This document shows positions 1 through 4,880 of a DNA stretch of 8,108 bases, in pieces; positions within the stretch are counted from its first letter, which is position 1, and each line of letters begins with the position of its first letter. The notes under the pieces were generated by a model. It was not told the DNA's origin. It searched no databases and was given only the letters and a program-made list of their open reading frames with translations. The DNA is from Candidatus Dadabacteria bacterium. GTDB taxonomy: Bacteria > Desulfobacterota_D > UBA1144 > Nemesobacterales > UBA2774. The stretch covers positions 1-8,108 of the forward strand of contig QIHJ01000391.1 in the NCBI GenBank assembly GCA_003229065.1. The letters are read 5' to 3'. The position numbers and the translations under genes were made by a program.

Positions 1-33
1 TCTCACTTCAAAATTACCCCTTAATCCTAGTCT

Positions 34-360
34 TTATTTCTTATCCTGACCGCTCTTGGGAAAGAGCCATTTTAAAGAGAGAAAATCCAATATTCCTCCG
101 GACCCGCCTTCCCCGTCCCCTGTACCGCGTTCGTCTTCAAACCGCGCGTCCTCTAACACGCTCAGTATCAGGCCCTTGGCGTCCTCGTAAAATTCCTCGG
201 GCACCATTATAGTCTTGGCGTTAAAGTTATCCATATAAACCCCAGAATATAAAGAGCCAAAATTATCGTTAAGAACAAAATACGGAATTCCATCAGCCTC
301 AAACAGACTCTTGAGGAATACAAGCTCGGACTCGTCTATGGGTTTGTAGAGTTTCTTCAT
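34..360 (-). CDS. DUF2007 domain-containing small protein (putative signal-transducing protein)
   Basis: This is a 108-residue soluble protein. Residues 1-70 resemble the DUF2007 family, annotated as putative prokaryotic signal-transducing proteins with a small alpha/beta fold. The opening MKKLYKPIDESELVFLKSLF, followed by EADGIPYFV and then a strand near IMVPEEF, is typical: a first strand, a helix carrying LKSLLE-like residues, and the GIP turn. A Gly/Asp/Glu-rich linker lies at about residues 77-90. It is followed by a short hydrophobic stretch, LDFLSLKWLF (91-100), and a charged tail; this stretch is too short for a normal membrane span. The biochemical role of the family is not established. 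The ATG at 360 has no visible Shine-Dalgarno sequence and sits 2 nt after an inverted repeat. The gene is divergent from the CNB-fold gene across 466 bp. Family call is fairly firm; function is unknown. Confidence 0.8.
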   Translation of the reverse strand: MKKLYKPIDESELVFLKSLFEADGIPYFVLNDNFGSLYSGVYMDNFNAKTIMVPEEFYEDAKGLILSVLEDARFEDERGTGDGEGGSGGILDFLSLKWLFPKSGQDKK

Positions 361-362
361 AA

Positions 363-404
363 GGATATATAGAATACACTATATCCGCAGGGTAAGGTGC
401 GGAT
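363..404 (-). promoter_or_regulatory. Two overlapping, mutually exclusive hairpins in the DUF2007 leader
   Basis: Read on the minus strand, ATCCGCA (404-398) pairs perfectly with TGCGGAT (389-383) around an 8-nt loop. GGATATA (386-380) pairs perfectly with TATATCC (369-363) around a 10-nt loop. The two stems share GGAT (386-383), so only one can form at a time. The second stem ends 2 nt before the ATG, where ribosomes would bind. This could be a translational switch in the mRNA leader or a pair of protein operators. The pairing is seen directly; the function is inferred, and no transcription start could be placed. Confidence 0.4.
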
Positions 405-422
405 GTTCAGATATGTATATTA

Positions 423-622
423 CTAGTTGGCAGGCTCAGTAACCATGGTCCAGGACCTCCATCCAAACTCAACGAAGCTGCAGCTCCGGGTATCGAGGGC
501 TTTTTCCTGAATTTGTCCTTGGAGTTCTTTACCATCCTCCCACACTAATTCTAACAACCTCCCAGATTGAATTAAAGCTCCGGGCCCTCATCATACCTCA
601 GAAGTAATTTAGAAATAGTCAG
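423..622 (-). pseudogene. Possible decayed or frameshifted small ORF
   Basis: On the minus strand a frame opens after TGA (590-588) and runs to a TAG at 425-423. From a GTG at 545 it would encode 40 residues beginning VWEDGKELQGQIQEKALDTR and ending in WTMVTEPAN. GGGAGG (563-558) lies upstream. In another frame just upstream, 622-575 reads LTISKLLLRYDEGPEL before a stop at 574-572. One frameshift near 575 would join the two into a continuous protein-like sequence. No family is recognised, so this may be a degraded gene, a short real gene, or chance. The frames are directly visible; the pseudogene reading is inference. Confidence 0.2.
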
Positions 623-793
623 CTAGCCCCGCATTCCAACTTAAATGAAGCTTGACAAAAGTGATGCAGTACAGCTTTGATTCTAACCCAAGCCCGCTGC
701 CAGCTATAGCTCTTCAACAATAAAACTGCCGTACTGGAGAATCTCTATTATGTTCCCGTATCAAATTTAGCTTATATACCACATCGGTAATCA

Positions 794-802
794 TGCTATA
801 AT
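794..802 (+). promoter_or_regulatory. Extended -10 promoter of the CNB-fold gene
   Basis: TGC followed by a perfect TATAAT (797-802) forms an extended -10 element 24 bp before the ATG at 827. No good -35 hexamer lies 16-18 bp upstream, which suits extended -10 promoters. Transcription would start near 809, giving a leader of under 20 nt with no clear Shine-Dalgarno sequence. Confidence 0.55.
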
Positions 803-826
803 AATTGTCATATAACGACGTCTGTC

Positions 827-1297
827 ATGCAAAAACTCGAATCGATACTCGGAGAACATTACTGCTTTAAGGGACTCGACAAGGGCTACCTGGATATGAT
901 AGTAGAGAAGGCCGAGGAAGTGAGCTTCCAGGAAGGAGAGTTTATATTCAGAGAAAATGAGATGGCGGACAAGTTCTATATAATTCAAGAGGGCATTGTG
1001 GGTCTTGAGGCAAAGCTCGCGGCAGACAGAGACCCAATCACGATACAGATGATTGGTGAAGGCGACGTGCTGGGCTGGGCATGGCTGTTCCCGCCCTATA
1101 TGTGGCACTTCGACGCGAAAGTAGTCGCCAGCACTAAAGCAATTTCGCTTGACGGGCAGTTCATGCGCACAAAATGCGAGGAAGACCACGATCTCGGATA
1201 CGAGCTTTTAAAACGGTTCGCTCATATTATCCAGCAGAGGCTTCAGGCCGTTAGGCTCCAGAACCCGAACATGTATGTGGTGAAATCCAAGTCTTAA
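827..1297 (+). CDS. Stand-alone cyclic nucleotide-binding-fold (CRP-like) protein without HTH
   Basis: This 156-residue soluble protein consists of one cNMP-binding-type beta-roll. The strands begin around VSFQEGEFIFRENEMADKFY (32-51), with the characteristic YIIQEGIVGL (51-60). The stretch that should be the phosphate-binding cassette (about 77-100) reads GEGDVLGWAWLFPPYMWHFD and then AKVV. The Glu and Arg that contact cyclic nucleotide in CRP are therefore not at their usual places, and canonical cAMP binding is doubtful. The Trp/Pro-rich WLFPPY-WHFDA signature recurs in a subgroup of single-domain proteins of this superfamily. A C-helix at about 122-145 ends the protein, and no helix-turn-helix follows, so it cannot act alone as a CRP/FNR regulator. 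It probably senses a ligand or acts through a partner. It is convergent with the Fe-S scaffold gene, 54 bp away. The ATG is set by fold length and a close extended -10 promoter. Confidence 0.85.
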   Translation: MQKLESILGEHYCFKGLDKGYLDMIVEKAEEVSFQEGEFIFRENEMADKFYIIQEGIVGLEAKLAADRDPITIQMIGEGDVLGWAWLFPPYMWHFDAKVVASTKAISLDGQFMRTKCEEDHDLGYELLKRFAHIIQQRLQAVRLQNPNMYVVKSKS

Positions 1298-1351
1298 GAA
1301 ACGGCATGTAGCCCGGTGATTTAGAGGAACTGATAAATACAACCTGCATCA

Positions 1352-1753
1352 TCACTTAAGTGAATCCAGCATTTTTTCACGGCGCCATTTTATAGCAGCT
1401 TTCTTTAAGGTATTGAGACCCAGGTACGCGCAGTTGTGCCTTGTTGTCACCAGCCTCTTTCCAAGAATCGAAGAAACCATCTCTGTGGGTGTTTCCGCAA
1501 CCTCACAGACAGTCTTACCCTTGAGCTTCTCTAATATAATCGAAGTCCCCGCCATGCTCACCATGCACCCCTCGCCTTTAAAGCTTGCGTTTTCTATAAC
1601 GCCGTCCCTGCTCATATCCAGATAAACCGTTATAAGGTCCCCGCAGCCGGCGTTGCCGCCCTGCAGTGTCAGAGAAGCCCCATCTATCTCCCCGTAATTC
1701 CTCGGGTGCTCATAGTGGTCCAGTATTAACTCCATCAATTCTTCGTGATTCAA
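1352..1753 (-). CDS. Iron-sulfur cluster assembly scaffold protein, IscU/SufU (NifU N-terminal) type
   Basis: This 133-residue cytosolic scaffold is the type on which Fe-S clusters are built from iron and persulfide sulfur before transfer to apoproteins. The family signature is complete. The N-terminus LILDHYEHPRNYG (9-21) is typical, followed by GCGD with C37 and D39, GEGC with C63, and HNC with H106 and C108. These positions nearly match the ligand positions of E. coli IscU. The spacing between the second and third cysteines (45 residues) lacks the insertion found in Bacillus SufU. The IscU LPPVK chaperone-binding motif is also absent, so the protein is between the two named types. The start is TTG (1753-1751), chosen because GGAG (1765-1762) lies 8 nt upstream and the family sequence begins there. 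The gene ends with tandem TGA stops. It lies 74 bp downstream of sufE on the same strand and is probably co-transcribed. Confidence 0.92.
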   Translation of the reverse strand: MNHEELMELILDHYEHPRNYGEIDGASLTLQGGNAGCGDLITVYLDMSRDGVIENASFKGEGCMVSMAGTSIILEKLKGKTVCEVAETPTEMVSSILGKRLVTTRHNCAYLGLNTLKKAAIKWRREKMLDSLK

Positions 1754-1761
1754 TGTATTGT

Positions 1762-1765
1762 CTCC
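1762..1765 (-). promoter_or_regulatory. Ribosome binding site supporting the TTG start of the Fe-S scaffold
   Basis: GGAG lies 8 nt upstream of TTG at 1753. No in-frame ATG or GTG near it fits the family N-terminus. An out-of-frame ATG at 1770 opens only six codons before a TGA that overlaps the TTG, so it cannot be the scaffold's own start. Confidence 0.6.
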
Positions 1766-1827
1766 GCCATTAGTAAGAACATTTCAGATTTGAGGTAATA
1801 ATATCACGCTTAATCCGCCGCCATTGC

Positions 1828-2250
1828 TCACTGAATATTTTCCGCCTTTTTAACCTCGCTTTTAATGCGGCTATATACAGCGCTAAGCCCGAACATACGC
1901 CTGGTGCCGAGCTTCTGGTCGAGACCGAGGCTGTTAATCAGGTTTGTGGGCGCGTTCTCGATCTCATCAGGCGTCGAGCCGTCAAAAGCGTCCACAAGTA
2001 GAGCCACAAAGCCCCTCACCGTGGGAGACTCTTCGGGAACGTCCGCAAATATTCGCACCTTTCCGTCCTTGAGCCTCACGAATATAAACACCGGCGTCTC
2101 GCACTCTACCACACGGTTGTAACCCGTGTCCCTCGCCTCTACGAACTCTTCGGGCAGATTAGGAAGCCCCTGTGAATAATCAAGCAGCATAGCGAGCGTC
2201 TCCTGAAAATCGGCCTCCTGAAACTCTTCTATAATCTCTTCAATATTCAC
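1828..2250 (-). CDS. sufE: SufE family sulfur acceptor / Fe-S cluster assembly protein
   Basis: This 140-residue cytosolic protein is close to the E. coli SufE length of about 138. SufE takes persulfide sulfur from a cysteine desulfurase and passes it to the cluster scaffold. The order of features fits the family: an N-terminal helix, IEEIIEEFQEADFQETLAML; the LPNLPEEF segment (29-36); and the active-site segment NRVVECETPVFIFV (45-58), with C50 as the predicted persulfide cysteine. FADVPEESPTVRGFVALLVD (68-87) and the NSLGLDQKLGTRRMFGL region (109-125) follow. C50 is the only cysteine. The start is GTG (2250-2248), supported by AAGAGG (2263-2258) 7 nt upstream. The gene is first in a likely two-gene unit with the scaffold. 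It lies 152 bp after the rhodanese, but a terminator separates them. No sufS-like desulfurase is in the window, so the sulfur donor must be encoded elsewhere or be atypical. Confidence 0.92.
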   Translation of the reverse strand: MNIEEIIEEFQEADFQETLAMLLDYSQGLPNLPEEFVEARDTGYNRVVECETPVFIFVRLKDGKVRIFADVPEESPTVRGFVALLVDAFDGSTPDEIENAPTNLINSLGLDQKLGTRRMFGLSAVYSRIKSEVKKAENIQ

Positions 2251-2257
2251 GATACCG

Positions 2258-2263
2258 CCTCTT
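2258..2263 (-). promoter_or_regulatory. Ribosome binding site deciding the GTG start of sufE
   Basis: AAGAGG on the minus strand lies 7 nt before the GTG at 2250. It supports a non-ATG start, because no ATG near the conserved N-terminus is available. Confidence 0.6.
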
Positions 2264-2271
2264 AATGTTTA

Positions 2272-2299
2272 AAGATATTCTCTAATTGACCTAAATCAA
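2272..2299 (-). promoter_or_regulatory. Putative sufE promoter overlapped by an FNR-like dyad
   Basis: On the minus strand, TTGATT (2299-2294) and TATCTT (2277-2272) are separated by 16 bp, a fair sigma70-type arrangement that would start transcription near 2265. The same -35 element is the left half of TTGAT-TTAG-GTCAA (2299-2286). This matches the FNR consensus TTGAT-N4-ATCAA at nine of ten positions. Placement over the -35 would suit repression by a CRP/FNR-family protein; activation would need a different transcription start. The match is seen directly; binding is inferred. Confidence 0.4.
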
Positions 2300-2342
2300 C
2301 AGGGAGTAGGATAAAAAGTCCAGCCGGGTAAATAAAAGCGGG

Positions 2343-2375
2343 AATAAAAAAGGGCGCAGTCTTGTAACCGCACCC
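2343..2375 (-). terminator. Rho-independent terminator after the rhodanese gene
   Basis: On the minus strand the arms GGGUGCGGU (2375-2367) and ACUGCGCCC (2360-2352) pair over 9 bp with two G-U wobbles around a 6-nt loop. They are followed directly by six U residues (2351-2346). It lies 27 bp after the rhodanese stop codon. It should separate that gene from sufE, which has its own candidate promoter downstream. Confidence 0.85.
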
Positions 2376-2402
2376 TCTGTAAGATTAATTTCTAGATTAA
2401 TG

Positions 2403-3248
2403 TTATGGCTTCTCAATCGGCGCGCGCACCATGTTGCCCCACTCCGTCCACGAGCCGTCGTAGTTCCTAACCTTGTCAAAACCAAGGAGATAGGTAAGCA
2501 CAAACCAGGTGTGAGAGGACCTCTCACCGATCCTGCAGTAGGCTATGACGTCGTCGCCGTCTTTGAGACCCTTGCCGTCCTTATAAATCGAGACGAGCTC
2601 GTCTGCGGATTTAAACGTGCCGTCTTCGTTAGCAGCCGTAGCCCATGGCACGTTGGCTGCTCCGGGGATATGACCCCCTCTGAGCGCCCCTTCCTGCGGA
2701 TAAGCCTCCATGTGGAGAAGCTCTCCTGTGAATTCCTTTGGCGAGCGTACGTCTATCAGCGGATTGCCCGAGCCTATATGAGCCGTAACGTCGTCCTTAA
2801 ACGCGCGTATAGATTCGTCTATTCCCGATACTGTATAAGAGGTAACCGGATACTCCGGCACGTCCTTCACGAGCGGGCGGTCCTCGTCGACCCACTTTTG
2901 CCTTCCGCCGTTCATCATAAGACACTTGTCGTGTCCAAATAGCTTGAATACCCAAAAAGCGTAGCAAGCCCACCAGTTATTCCTGTCGCCGTAAAAAACC
3001 ACTGTGGTATCGTTTGAAATACCCTTCTCTGACATTAGCATCTCGAACTTTTCCTTGTCTATGTAGTCCCTTATAAGCTGGTCCTGAAGATCTGTCTGCC
3101 AGTCCACTTTGACTGCGCCCTCTATGTGACCCACATCGTAAAGAAGAACGTCTTCGTCCGACTCTACTATCCTTACTCCCGGATCACCTGTGTGCTCAGC
3201 TACCCAATCGGTGCTGACCAGCAAGTCCGGATGTGAATAATCTGCCAT
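2403..3248 (-). CDS. Thiosulfate sulfurtransferase (two-domain rhodanese)
   Basis: This 281-residue soluble enzyme transfers sulfane sulfur from thiosulfate (or a related donor) to an acceptor such as cyanide or a protein thiol, EC 2.8.1.1 type. It has two rhodanese domains. The inactive N-terminal domain spans about 8-127, with [14 protein letters not shown] at 37-50. The catalytic C-terminal domain spans about 150-277, with [13 protein letters not shown] (164-176) and [13 protein letters not shown] (190-202). The active-site loop is CRIGERSS (238-245), with catalytic C238 as the persulfide carrier. This is the thiosulfate sulfurtransferase type of loop, not the CGSGVT type of mercaptopyruvate sulfurtransferases. 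The closing [10 protein letters not shown] (262-271) is typical of the actinobacterial CysA-like thiosulfate sulfurtransferase group. The ATG is well supported by AGGAGG (3263-3258) 9 nt upstream. A strong promoter and a terminator make it a single-gene unit next to sufE and the scaffold. Confidence 0.93.
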   Translation of the reverse strand: MADYSHPDLLVSTDWVAEHTGDPGVRIVESDEDVLLYDVGHIEGAVKVDWQTDLQDQLIRDYIDKEKFEMLMSEKGISNDTTVVFYGDRNNWWACYAFWVFKLFGHDKCLMMNGGRQKWVDEDRPLVKDVPEYPVTSYTVSGIDESIRAFKDDVTAHIGSGNPLIDVRSPKEFTGELLHMEAYPQEGALRGGHIPGAANVPWATAANEDGTFKSADELVSIYKDGKGLKDGDDVIAYCRIGERSSHTWFVLTYLLGFDKVRNYDGSWTEWGNMVRAPIEKP

Positions 3249-3325
3249 GTAGAATTTCCTCCTAAGTGCTGTTTTCTAAGTTTAGATGCGAAAAAACAAA
3301 AAAAGACTGTTTTGACCCATCGAAT

Positions 3326-3354
3326 ATTGTATTGCTTAGCGGAGCCAATTTCAA
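3326..3354 (-). promoter_or_regulatory. Sigma70-type promoter of the rhodanese gene
   Basis: On the minus strand, TTGAAA (3354-3349) and TACAAT (3331-3326) are separated by exactly 17 bp; each hexamer matches five of six consensus bases. Transcription would start near 3319, leaving a leader of about 70 nt. That leader holds two T-rich runs (seven T, then six T) and ends in a full AGGAGG ribosome binding site. Confidence 0.65.
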
Positions 3355-3504
3355 GTATCTTCATCAAGTCTGAATAAAAATTGTGTCTATCGGTGAAAAT
3401 TACATAGTAAAGAGAGTTCTCAGCGTTTCTATAGATTGGATATGTGATCCTGACCAAGACTTAGGTACTGCTAGGACATCTCATAAGCTGCCTGAAAAAA
3501 ACCC

Positions 3505-3555
3505 TTCAATCACGCCCCGTTTTATGTTATTCTATTAGCAGATGGGGCATATGCC
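3505..3555 (+). promoter_or_regulatory. Candidate promoter and palindrome upstream of the CBS-domain gene
   Basis: TTCAAT (3505-3510) and TATTCT (3528-3533) are 17 bp apart, and TG precedes the -10 by one base, giving a weak extended -10 promoter. A perfect 10-bp palindrome, GGCATATGCC (3546-3555), falls just past the expected start near 3540, an operator-like position. The remaining leader is about 60 nt. Motif scores are modest, so this is tentative. Confidence 0.35.
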
Positions 3556-3600
3556 TTTAATTCCATCTCGACAAATCCACGCATAAGGAGGTACGAAGCT

Positions 3601-4044
3601 ATGCTGGACGAATTAAAAGTACGCGATCTGATCGGGATTAGGGATAGGGTGTTTTTCGTCGACGCTGACGATGCGACCGACGTTGCAGCACTCAAGTTAC
3701 GCAACTTTAAAGTAAGAACGATCGGAGTTATGGATAACGATAACATTGTTGGCGTTGTCGGGCATACCGATTTCTCGACCAAAGTAGTGGCGCTTGGCAA
3801 AAAGCCTTCAGATGTAATGGTCTCGGAGATTATGAGCACCACTCTTCATACCGTAACACTCGATACTTCATTTTTTGACTGTGTGGAAATGATGAATACG
3901 CATAATATTTCCCACCTCTTCATTCTTGACGAAGACGGCGATTACTACGGTATGGTGGCCTGGTCGGACTTACAGCGAAGACTCGTAAAAGAGCTTAAGT
4001 ACCAGCTCAAGGTTGCGCAGGAATACGCGTTCGGACCTATATAA
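3601..4044 (+). CDS. Two-CBS-domain protein
   Basis: This 147-residue soluble protein is a Bateman module, a pair of CBS domains that usually binds adenosyl nucleotides and controls a partner. CBS1 spans about 7-64 (KVRDLIGIRDRVFFVDADDA, then IVGVVGHTDFS). CBS2 spans about 72-132 (VMVSEIMSTTLHTVTLDTSF, then HNISHLFILDEDGDYYGMVA and WSDLQRRL). The second has the better consensus: an EIM motif, a strand pair around SHLFILDEDG, and WSDL in place of the usual TDL. A basic helix, KELKYQLKVAQEYAFGPI, closes the protein, and no enzymatic or DNA-binding domain is attached, so it must act on a partner. The start is firm, with AAGGAGG (3585-3591) 9 nt upstream. The gene is followed after 48 bp by the acidic membrane-anchored protein on the same strand, a likely partner by position only. 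Confidence 0.88.
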   Translation: MLDELKVRDLIGIRDRVFFVDADDATDVAALKLRNFKVRTIGVMDNDNIVGVVGHTDFSTKVVALGKKPSDVMVSEIMSTTLHTVTLDTSFFDCVEMMNTHNISHLFILDEDGDYYGMVAWSDLQRRLVKELKYQLKVAQEYAFGPI

Positions 4045-4092
4045 TAAGTTCCGGCGATAGAAAATGCTTAAGATAACGGATGTGAATCTATA

Positions 4093-4797
4093 ATGGCTGA
4101 CAAAAAAGAGGGCGCCCAAGAGGCGGATACAAAAGAAGGGGCCGATACAAAAGAAGAGACTGAGCTCCAAGAAGGGGCCGAAACAAGTGAGGCGGCTGAA
4201 GAGATAGAAGGAGCTCAAGAGAAGGCTGCGGCTGAGGCACATACAGATGCCGGGGGAGAAGAGGTGCCATCTGATGAATCAGAAGCTCCTGAAGAGGCTC
4301 GGGTAACTGCCGAGCCTGCCGAAGAAGCTGAGGTTGAGCAAGAAGCAGCCGAACCAAGTAAAGAAGTAGAAGAGGCCAAAGAGCTGGAGGCTACTGAAGC
4401 TGAAGCCAAAGCAGAGGCCGATGGTGGTGAGGTGCCGGCGGATATCGCACCCGAGCCGGAAGAGACAGAACTGGCAGCCGCGGAAGAAGTTGAAGCCGAG
4501 GTAGAGCAAGCAGAATCTGCGGAGCCTGAGCCCCAAGTTTCAGAACCTGAGGAAACACACTCCCAAGCTGCCTCTGAAGAAGCTAAGCAAGAAGATGCTT
4601 CGGAGCCGGAAGAAACACACACTCCATCAGCACCGAACGCTCCCAAGAAGGGCCTTATGCAGAGAAGAAAGAGTTTCCTCCAAACAAGCGTCCCGAACGC
4701 CCACAGGGGCTATAACCCCAAAACCCCGGTCGTCATGCTGGGCATAATCGCAGTATTCCTCATTGCGAGCTTTATACTCGCCGCTTTAAGTGGTTAG
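4093..4797 (+). CDS. Glu/Ala-rich acidic protein with a C-terminal membrane anchor
   Basis: This is a 234-residue protein of unrecognised family. Residues 1-178 are dominated by Glu, Ala, Pro, Asp, Ser and Thr and are probably disordered, with helical EEA/EAE stretches. Several repeats are visible: ADTKEG then ADTKEE (11-22), GGEEVP and GGEVP (54-59, 111-115), SEPEETH twice (150-156, 170-176), and PNAPKKG versus PNAHRGY. Charge flips at about 185-210 to a basic segment (KKG, QRRK, HRGYNPK). One hydrophobic helix follows at about 211-232 (TPVVMLGIIAVFLIASFILA), with a two-residue tail. This is a tail-anchored layout with the acidic domain predicted in the cytoplasm. There is no signal peptide, and the ATG has only a weak ribosome binding site. 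Opposite-strand open frames here arise from the GAA/GCN codon bias. It may tether the CBS protein or a basic partner to the membrane; this is inferred from position alone. Confidence 0.8.
   Translation: MADKKEGAQEADTKEGADTKEETELQEGAETSEAAEEIEGAQEKAAAEAHTDAGGEEVPSDESEAPEEARVTAEPAEEAEVEQEAAEPSKEVEEAKELEATEAEAKAEADGGEVPADIAPEPEETELAAAEEVEAEVEQAESAEPEPQVSEPEETHSQAASEEAKQEDASEPEETHTPSAPNAPKKGLMQRRKSFLQTSVPNAHRGYNPKTPVVMLGIIAVFLIASFILAALSG
4540..4620 (+). repeat. Internal SEPEETH repeat in the acidic protein
   Basis: Residues 150-156 (4540-4560) and 170-176 (4600-4620) both read SEPEETH, spaced 60 bp apart. The coding bases are similar but not identical, which points to an old internal duplication or selection on the peptide, not a recent copy. 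Confidence 0.5.
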
Positions 4798-4868
4798 CAG
4801 GTATCCTGAGTATTCCCTAAAAGCCGGGAGCTTGAGTAATGCTATCTGAATAAATCCGTCATAAGCTA

Positions 4869-4878
4869 CCCCCCCCCC
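4869..4878. repeat. Ten-C homopolymer (ten G on the antiporter strand)
   Basis: Ten consecutive C lie 2 bp beyond the antiporter stop codon (4881-4883), in the 83-bp gap between two convergent genes. It is the longest C or G run I noticed in the window. Slippage here would not change either protein. The run length may also be a sequencing or assembly uncertainty. Confidence 0.8.
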
Positions 4879-4880
4879 GC

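Larger units (their letters stand above)
361..826. other. Divergent intergenic region without a convincing intact gene
   Basis: This 466-bp gap separates the divergent DUF2007 and CNB-fold genes. Next to DUF2007 it holds the overlapping inverted repeats at 363-404. Positions 423-622 contain a possible decayed minus-strand reading frame. Short perfect palindromes lie at 476-485 (AGCTGCAGCT) and 702-711 (AGCTATAGCT), and AGCTCCGGG occurs twice (482-490 and 576-584). The CNB-gene promoter is at 794-802. I see no tRNA cloverleaf, transposon end or repeat array. The gap is unusually long for so compact a region. Confidence 0.5.

Noticed and set aside
652..657. Perfect TTGACA -35 hexamer in the intergenic gap
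   Set aside because: No acceptable -10 follows at 16-18 bp (the sequence there is CTTTGA), and it is about 175 bp from the next gene.
827..1297. CNB-fold protein as a CRP/FNR transcription factor acting on the sufE dyad
   Set aside because: The protein ends after the C-helix with no helix-turn-helix, so it cannot bind the dyad by itself.
1352..1363. 12-bp perfect palindrome TCACTTAAGTGA at the scaffold gene end
   Set aside because: It has no loop and no T-run, so it is not an intrinsic terminator. It includes the stop codon and is probably incidental.
2382..2401. Direct repeat AGATTAAT twice after the rhodanese stop
   Set aside because: Two 8-bp AT-rich copies 4 bp apart are likely by chance here, and no array or flanking mobile gene is present.
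3200..3457. An 85-codon minus-strand open frame overlapping the rhodanese start
   Set aside because: It runs through the rhodanese promoter and ribosome binding site and overlaps the firm rhodanese coding start by 49 bp in another frame. It has no recognised domain and reflects AT-rich intergenic sequence.
4215..4646. Long minus-strand Ser/Ala/Gly-rich open frame, and Leu-rich ones nearby
   Set aside because: They are reverse readings of the GAA/GAG/GCN-rich acidic gene. The monotonous composition comes from that codon bias, and the plus-strand frame has a sensible membrane anchor.
4826..4838. AAGC/GCTT inverted repeat around CGGGA as a bidirectional terminator
   Set aside because: The stem is only 4 bp and neither side has a convincing T-tract, so no terminator is called between the convergent genes.
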